Assembly (NCBI GenBank): GCA_037447655.1
Contig: JBBHKE010002714.1
Coordinates: forward strand, 79,448 to 143,447
DNA: 64,000 nt
Source of the DNA: Zygnema cylindricum
Lineage: Eukaryota > Streptophyta > Zygnematophyceae > Zygnematales > Zygnemataceae
Direction of reading: 5' to 3'
Under the pieces are notes generated by a model. That model did no database searches. It had not been told where the DNA came from and saw only the letters and a list, made by a program, of their open reading frames with translations. This document shows positions 57,101 through 64,000 of the stretch, in pieces (within the stretch, counting starts at the first letter, position 1; each line of letters begins with the position of its first letter). Position numbers and translations under genes: made by a program.

Positions 57101-59321
57101 GTCAAATACCTCCGACCATGGCAGCATGCCGAAAGAACTGATGAGGAGACTTCATTGGTTTTAAGGGGAACATTGTCTAACAGGTCAGTGAAAGCAAATG
57201 AACGAAGATCGAGAGAGCGCGCTATAGCTTCAAGGACAATTCGAGCAGTGCTTCCCAGGCTCGAAAAGGCATCTGGCCATCAAAAAAGGAATTAAGGTTA
57301 TAAAGAACCAAATTCAAGACATCCTTGACTAGATCATTAAAAAAAAAAAAACATAGGAACGCTGGTAAGCAAACTCCAGGATTATGCAAACAAACCAGGT
57401 AAACAGGAGGGCGGTAGTCCTTCGCCATCTTCTGGTGTTGGCAATCTACCCGGCCGATAGTCATAAGTCTCTTTTCCATAATGGGGCTCAGCAAAGTAAC
57501 CACATGTTCGGTTCCAATCATTGGGATCTTCCATCCCAGGAAGACATTGGAGATCAGGACCGGTTCGCCGTTTATGCTGCATCAAACACAAAATTTATTA
57601 TGCCAGTTTAGTAGCAAGTTGAAAATATGATGTCAGACCTTCCTGTCTTTCTAGGTGTGCCTTCCCTTTTTTTACATTAAAACAGATACAAACTGTTTTA
57701 AAATATTACTTATTCAAGGGTCTATATGATTCAATACAGTTACAGGTAATGCTAATTACGGCAGAAAAAGAGCATTCCAGCTTTGCCAGCTTTTAGCCCC
57801 TTTTTTGCGGTGGCCCTGAAACTTCAAATTTTCATCTATAAGCTCTATTTCGCTTGTGTGCATCTCAATTCAACCTGCATCAGTTAAATTGCCATCAGAA
57901 TAAGTACAAACTTTTCATCCATTTCCAGTCTCCACTTCAATGTGGCGGAAAGGCCTTTTTACGTATTTCACAAATTTGATCTCCTAAACATCATAAATGG
58001 CAAAGAGTGAAATGTCTTCCTGTCACAGAGTGCATTTTGTCACTGCTCACAAAAATTCAGGTATGGCAAATGCCCATAAGAAGCCCCAGAAAGTAGACAG
58101 TTACCAAACAACCCGAGGAGAGCGGTCAAACCTGAAAATAGACTCTGGCTGAGTCAAGAGCATACTTCATGAGAAGATCATCGCCCACTGGCAACTGGAT
58201 GATTGCTGCAGTCACCGGATCCCAAAGCAAACATAGATCAATTGAAGAATACTTAATCAAATGCATTGAAATAAAAATATACGGAAGTCTCAAATGGTGA
58301 AGTGTTTTCCCGTTTTTCTACACACTTAGAAAGGCAATTTTGGAAAGAAAAAAGCTCTCGGGTAGCAGTCAATACTATCCGGCAAACATTAGGTGGCAAG
58401 TGGCAAAATCAGACTTAAAAATTCTAGTACCAGACAAAATTAATCTGAAGTGAACAAGCATGGTACTTCATGGACATAGAAACATCAGCATAATGCTGAC
58501 ATAGTAGCTATTTTCTGCTTAGGCAATAACAAATGTTGGCAGTTCAAATGACACACAGCACATTGGTTGCTATAGAAAAAAACCCTTGACCCTATACGCT
58601 TTATTATTAAGCAGCGTTAAAAGAGGCAAAAGCCATAAAAGAAGCTTTTAATTAGCGCTAAATAAATTAAGCCATATCCAGATTCAGTGCCATCAGATAA
58701 AAGCATTCACTACCCTAAAGTTTCAGAATCCTAGGCAAACTAGCCTCCACCATTTTCATATGCGAGATTAAGCCTTACAAGTCAAAACTAAACTAAGCAA
58801 TAGCCATGAACATAAAACACCGTCAGACTGAAATAATGCTCAGGGGTAGAAATGCCTTCTCTGATCGAATCTACCGCATGAAGAGTCAATTCCAATTACT
58901 GCCAATTCTATATTACCTGGATACCAAGAACATAAAGTTTCTAGTACCTTCTTTGATATTGATCAGCCCCATTCTGACAGAAGCAGGTACAAATGGAGAG
59001 ATGTAGGAATAGAAAAAAAACAGAAAAAAAAATGCAACCAACAACTTGTATTAACCAGGGAGAGGAAAAAAAAAAAAAAACCTAGCAAAAGAACATGCTG
59101 TTTTTCATTGCCTATTTGCAAACAAAGGGGACAAACTCTGAAAAATGTGCTACATTACCCGCATTAAAACGGGCAAGGGACGTCCACAAAGCATTAACTG
59201 CGGCCTTATAAACTTCGGAAGGATAACCATCTTTTGGAGCAAGATCTGCAACTTTAATTCTACCAGGCGCAGCAATAGTAGACACCAGAGCACCCGGCGC
59301 AAACATAAATGGTGACGACAT
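53726..59321 (-). CDS. Degenerate 2OG-oxygenase-like domain plus ARID-like domain, 670 aa, 10 coding exons
   Basis: Exons: 59321-59159, 58205-58132, 57576-57396, 57272-57110, 56720-56522, 56061-55767, 55585-55419, 55005-54795, 54598-54420 and 54106-53726. All have GT donors and AG acceptors and phases fit, giving 2013 nt with the stop. Residues 15-310 resemble the isopenicillin-N-synthase-like fold: VADLAPKDG, ADAFSSLGS-type helix, LLALIKSDRAGLYVRD, WVLVDNDLGPGDVVVLTG and R298-C-S. The expected iron-binding H-x-D aligns with R213-A-E215, so catalysis is doubtful. Residues 360-415 hold basic clusters (KPRKRK, SKRLRLE; likely nuclear signals) and a helix. Residues 500-591 look like an ARID DNA-binding domain (KPQVVGHKVDLSLL, AEAGG, LKKLYDQVLHDYVEHL). 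The C-terminus is acidic, Gln-rich and repeats a QLEDG-like unit. Probably a nuclear, chromatin-related protein; function inferred. Confidence 0.82.
54143..54192. repeat. (CA)n microsatellite
   Basis: About 25 CA repeats lie in the last intron of the ARID-like gene, close upstream (on the minus strand) of the exon 10 acceptor region. Confidence 0.95.
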
Positions 59322-60050
59322 TTCCTAACAGCGCTGAAAGAGGAAAGAAAAGATCCTTCTGTAAAAGAAAAAAAAAATAGGCAGATACACATCCCTCCAT
59401 TGGAAACATCAGCGTGAATAGACTGCCAACGAGTTGAAGATGCATTTAAAAGATGAAATCTTGTGATACATCATGAACTATTTGCAAACGAACTTATAAG
59501 AAGCAAGCCTCACTCCTTTAAAAAAGTAAACGTGAGGATAGGAAAAATGAGTATAAAGAAACAAAGACTGTATTATTTTCAAACTTAGGAGAAACAACCT
59601 AAAATAATGTTTTTTCCTAGTTGCTTCGATGATAAAATAAACCCTTGTCAACCCTTACATTTTCCTACTAGCCACAAGACTTTTAAGAAGTTGAGTCTCC
59701 ATTGTTCAAATAAAAAAACATTTACGACTTGATATATCGTCACTAAAAGATTGGTCTGCCTGCAATTACCAACTTCAAGAGGCAGAAATGGAAAGAAACA
59801 AGGAATAGCTGAATCACGCGCTAGGAATTCAGAAGTAAAAACTGCTGGTGATAAACAAAAGTGAGAAAAGAGATGGCACAAAGAGATGTCCTACCTTAGC
59901 TTATTGAAGTTTTCCCTAAAGGACTGGTAAAAATAGAAAAACTAGTTTCGGCGGATTGAAGCGAGAGAGGGCGCGCGCGGGAGAAAGGGAGAGAAAGGGA
60001 GAGAGAGGGAGAACGCGTAAGAGAGGGATGGAAAGACATTATACTACTCT
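59322..60050 (-). promoter_or_regulatory. 5' UTR exon, UTR intron and probable promoter of the ARID-like gene
   Basis: A CT-rich leader runs from about 60050 to 59895, ending GCTAAG|GTAGGA (donor). An intron would end at CTCTTTCAG (59334), 12 nt before the start codon. A TAGTATAATG motif near 60045 may mark the start region. Inferred from splice signals only. Confidence 0.5.
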
Positions 60051-60059
60051 ATGCTAACT

Positions 60060-61243
60060 CCTGTGCTCGGGGCCTTTCTTGTTTTGGTTTCCATTTAGAA
60101 TTCGAATTTGAAAAAAAGGAGGGAAACTGCGGTTCCGGACAGCACATACTATGTGACAGGATGTCACATAAAAATGAAGGAAAAAAGGTGCGCCATGCTC
60201 TTGTGAAGAGGCTGCCCGGAGAGAACTTCGAAACCTTTTTTTTTCCCAAAATGGCGGCGAAGAAGGAAAGTAGGTGAAAGAAGAAAAAGAGCGCGCGAAA
60301 CGTTTTAGGGTTTCCCGAAAATGTTTGGGGCTCATTTTTTGTAACATTTTGGCGTGACGTTTTTTCTTTTAGCAAAAACCCGTAAAGATTTTTTGCTGGA
60401 AGCTTAGCCATTTATTGTGGTTTATACCCAAATATTTCAGAGGCTCGAAAACTATGATAAGGACTTTTAATAGTTTATAAAGCTATGTAAATCGTTGTCC
60501 CCGAAGAAAAGCGAAAACCTATCTGGGGTTCATGGCTTTTGGTAGATCTGGAAAGCATTATTTGAAGATCTGGTGGTCGAACGGACGCCACGTTTGCACT
60601 GAAATGTTAGGTTCGGCAGCATGGTCACGTTCTTGCGAATTTTTTTTTGTTAAATCGGGCAGGTGCCAGGAAGTCCAAGGTACATCACCGAGGTACGGAC
60701 CATCAAAGTTTAACAAGCTTTCCTTTGGATTAACGTCGATGACCTGAAAATTTTCCAAATGCCGCCTGACAGAATCGTGTGTTCTCGAGTTAAATTTTAA
60801 AATCTCAAAAAGTTAAGAGTTTGAAAATTTAACGAAAACGTTTCCCGCGTCAAGAATAATGTAAAATTTCGAGGGGAAGCAACTATTTTAAAGGGTGAAC
60901 TTTTCGCCAATTCTTTTGTTTTGTTTTGCCGGGAGCTTCATTGGCTTGCCACAGCCATTCGTGTGGCCTTCAGTCTTAAATTCTATTAGTGCAGACGAAA
61001 AGTTTAAAACTTCACTCAAAATGCGCCGTACGGTATCACAGCGAAACTCGTTCAACACTCGCCCATAGGCAGGAAAGTACGGATTGTCCCATTTGTCGAT
61101 GTTCCATAAAAAACACCAATAGTGTGGTCAACACGCCGATAACAGCATGCGTCACAATTTTTCCAGTTACTTCAAGCTGAGCACAAGGAATGGAGCTACA
61201 CTGCCTAACGCTATTAGTGTTCATAACACTAGTTTGGTCACTA
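60060..61243. other. Intergenic, no gene recognised
   Basis: Upstream of the ARID-like gene. Near 61110-61235 there are fragments resembling TA-target MITE ends (CTATTAGTGT, AACACTAG) but no complete pair. Confidence 0.35.
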
Positions 61244-61781
61244 CACCGCGAATCGTTATTAGTGTCAAAGTTTAAATAGTGTTGAAGAAAATTTACAATA
61301 ATTTATGCTAATTAAGAATTTGAATTTTTTCAAAAAAAAGGTGTATTCTAACTTCGGCGTTAATGCTAATTTGGGAACAGCAAAAATGGAGTATTCGCCG
61401 TACGATTATATACATTAATATATGTATCCGTATAAAATATTAGAAATCGTACGCCGACGCAAATTTAAAATATCCATACATGCTATACTAATTTACGTGT
61501 CAGACTAATCCCGTTTTTTTTAGCGCACGTTCCTATGTGTGCGCGTCTGATTTAATTCATTTTTTGTAAATTCTCACTTGAAAAGGTACAATTATGTACG
61601 GTCTGACATCGACCGTACATCACACTATTTATATTTTATTGTACTTTCGGGCTTTACTTTATTTTGTACGGTACTTTAATTAACGTCAAGGAAAATTTTA
61701 AATCATGTATCGTATTTGAAAAAAAATCAAAATTTTAAGAACCCAAATTATTGACTTTGACATTAATAACGAATCGCGGTG
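61244..61781. mobile_element. Long TA-target TIR element, 538 bp
   Basis: Ends CACCGCGAATCGTTATTAGTG and complement CACCGCGAATCGTTATTAATG, TA on both sides. It shares interior motifs with 38429-38940. Confidence 0.85.
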
Positions 61782-61783
61782 TA

Positions 61784-64000
61784 GTTTATATCCTTAATTT
61801 CTTTGTACTTGTAGTGTTGGGAAATTTGCATTATTGAAAGTCTACAATAACTTTTGATTAGTTGAAAACGCCTTCCCTTCATTTTATGATTCATTCATGA
61901 GTTTGTATTTTGTACATAAAGGATGTAATAGGTATTCCTGGCCTATTCATTTATCCACAACTATTACTTTCTCGTCATACAAAAATAGATGAATGTGGTG
62001 ACACCTCACTTGGCAATGTAAATAATAAAATTTCTACAAAAAACCAGAGCATTTATGACGTCATTAATTGTGCCCCTATTCAATGATGTAAAAATAAAAT
62101 CTCTTGGATAGGTGACGGCTATTTAGTCCCCTCCTCTCGAATGAGCGTCGTCCACAAGTATGTCAAAACTTATCCAAAAGGACGTCGAAGCAACACTATG
62201 CCTTTGCCAGTTATTTTAATGCATCAAATTACAACTTCTCAAATCCTCGACACGCATAACCAATTTCCTTAACCTCGAATGCATCTCCATGCCGAGAGAC
62301 ATAACCCACTAGCTCGCAAAAGGCGGGGTTCGCCAACACATTGATTCCACTAATATTTCCACTCGAGCATGACAATATCAAATAGACTTAGATGAATAAT
62401 AAGTAAGATATTCCTCAAATATGACACCTCACTTTAGCAAATTATCGTGGTAGTATATCGAACAACAACGTTGTATGCTTTCATTATCTCCCCCACGTAG
62501 GAACATCGAACCAAACTAAACGTTGTCTCAATAACTACGAGTAAAATAGAATAACATTACACAACTGATTAGTGACCAGTGAAGGAGGTTCAACCTAAAT
62601 CAGAGAGCAATGTCGAATTGATGAGGGGAGACTATAATGGTGGGAACAATTCAAGTGTATTCGAGTGTGAAATGGAAAGGCGTGAGAAAAATACTAAAAA
62701 CAATAAGAGCGTCTAGTTGTCAAAGTAAAACTATGGAACACATTACAGGAAAGAAATAGCAAGAAACGCACAAAGGAAGAGCCCTGGAAGCTTAAGTAAA
62801 ATGGTTTGGTACTCAAATGTCTATCCATGAAATTAGCTCATTAAACCAAAGAGGGAAAAAACGGTATCCGGGCCAAAGCAACACGAGGAAGACAACAAAT
62901 TGCAACCCAAAAAGAGTAAAATAAAGTTGACGTTACCAGTTTACACACAATGGTTGATATGGGGGGGACAGTAATATCTCAAACTAAAAAAAAATGCACC
63001 ACTAGCAAAGGGATAATTCACCAACTTCCTTTGTATGTGTCACAACCACACATGCTACAGGAACTATACCCAACTCACACGATAAGGTAGGAAGATGTTT
63101 TTAAGCGCCACTCGCAAGGCCCAATTCCTAGACGACCCAACAAGTGGTGGAAGATATTAAAAAATATATCGTTAAATGAAAAAATAGATGTAGTAAACGA
63201 GACTCTGGGAGACGATACGTGTTTAATAAAAGGATTGATTTTTGAAACAAAGTGTCAAAAGAGAAAATACACTTTAAGGTAAAGGTGCTTAGAGCAATAT
63301 TTAAACCGAGATAAGCCAACTCGAATAGTTGATCGAATAACTTTGGTAAACAATAAACCCGAGTTTGTCCTACGTTATAGATCACCAATCTGTTGAGAAA
63401 AAAGAAGTGGATTGGAAGAAGCACATACTAAAAATTTGCTAAACAAGACATTAAGGTTTATAAGTCGATCTTTGGAAATATTGGCCAAACCAAACTGATT
63501 CTTATCCACATCGATATGTAAATCAATATTTACGAAAGAGAAGAGACAAACGGGAAAGTTGTTGGCAAAAACCACATAATTGAAATGAGTAAGGGTAAGT
63601 AGAAAAAAACATTACGCGAATGAGTGCTCGTTGCAAAGGAGAAACAAAAAGAACCGCACTTCCTTGAAAATGGTTTAACGTTGGTCAAGGAATAAAATGC
63701 TCCCACGACAGGGGAAGTAAGTAGTGTTTGTTGTGAAAAAATATAAAAGTCCACGTAGTTAATGGCAACACAAGTATTAACAAATAGGACTATCCAATAC
63801 AGACGAATATCCAAAATTTCCCACAACCACAAGCCATATTAACACAACCTCCACAAGTAGCCACCCCAAACTAATGTCAGGAAAAAAAAAACTTATATAA
63901 TGCACGCAAGAGTTCGTTGTCGTCAACACGGACAACCACGATAGAAATGTTTGCCTAAAGGATATGGGAAATATCTATAGATGTTGTATTGACATAAATC
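61784..64000. other. AT-rich tail of the window, nothing recognised
   Basis: Only short ORFs on either strand, up to 100 codons, without motifs, splice context or similarity to the elements above. Confidence 0.35.

Noticed and set aside
63128-63832. Three overlapping minus-strand ORFs near the window end
   Set aside because: Up to 100 codons, AT-rich hydrophobic composition, no motif or splice support; probably chance.

Overview
This is a plant nuclear window. The evidence is intron-bearing genes with GT-AG splicing, one product with a plastid/thylakoid-lumen targeting sequence, and abundant Ty1/copia and Ty3/gypsy LTR retrotransposons with small TIR elements (hAT-like, PIF/Harbinger-like, TA-target). 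No prokaryotic operon, rRNA or CRISPR is present. The species cannot be named from sequence. Three gene models are supported, all on the minus strand; the rest is transposon-derived or unassigned.

Layout. 0.5-2.4 kb: an intronless 633-codon gene for a low-complexity protein with twelve Cys-x-Trp-Pro motifs. 3-6.3 kb: foldback, Harbinger-like and hAT-like non-autonomous elements and a perfect 56-bp palindrome. 6294-37797: a 31.5-kb nest bounded by LTRs of one copia family (B1) and a perfect GCAAG target-site duplication. Inside it are copia A (7292-12865), a reversed copia remnant G, copia B2 (from about 15.8 kb), copia C (18970-23050, inserted into B2 reverse transcriptase, TSD GAGGC), a chromodomain gypsy element D with an extra ORF (23299-30638, also inserted into B2), and duplicated LTR/gag chimaeras. 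37.8-41.7 kb: a cluster of TA-flanked MITEs. 41763-47855: gypsy element H (TSD GGAAA) lacking reverse transcriptase. 47.8-49.0 kb: a broken ORF and an hAT-like element. 49.8-51.7 kb: a predicted thylakoid-lumen protein gene. 53.7-60.05 kb: a ten-coding-exon gene for a protein with a degenerate 2OG-oxygenase-like domain and a C-terminal ARID-like domain. 61.2-61.8 kb: a long MITE. The last 2.2 kb is AT-rich with nothing recognised.

The most unusual pattern is shared by the copia families. Their LTRs end in CA followed by a primer-binding site matching the internal (anticodon-side) half of initiator tRNA-Met, as in Drosophila copia. In A, B1, B2 and C the gag start codon lies inside the LTR in one shared phase, so the LTR terminal CA plus the first PBS base form a Gln codon and the PBS is itself translated; the G LTR has the same ATG and phase, but its PBS is not in the window. 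Other leads are the CxWP-repeat protein, the oxygenase-like/ARID fusion with apparent loss of iron ligands, the extra ORF of element D, antisense tRNA-like modules in copia LTRs, GTAC arrays in LTR U3s and upstream of host genes, and two ORFs split by retrotransposons that rejoin in frame when the insertion is removed.
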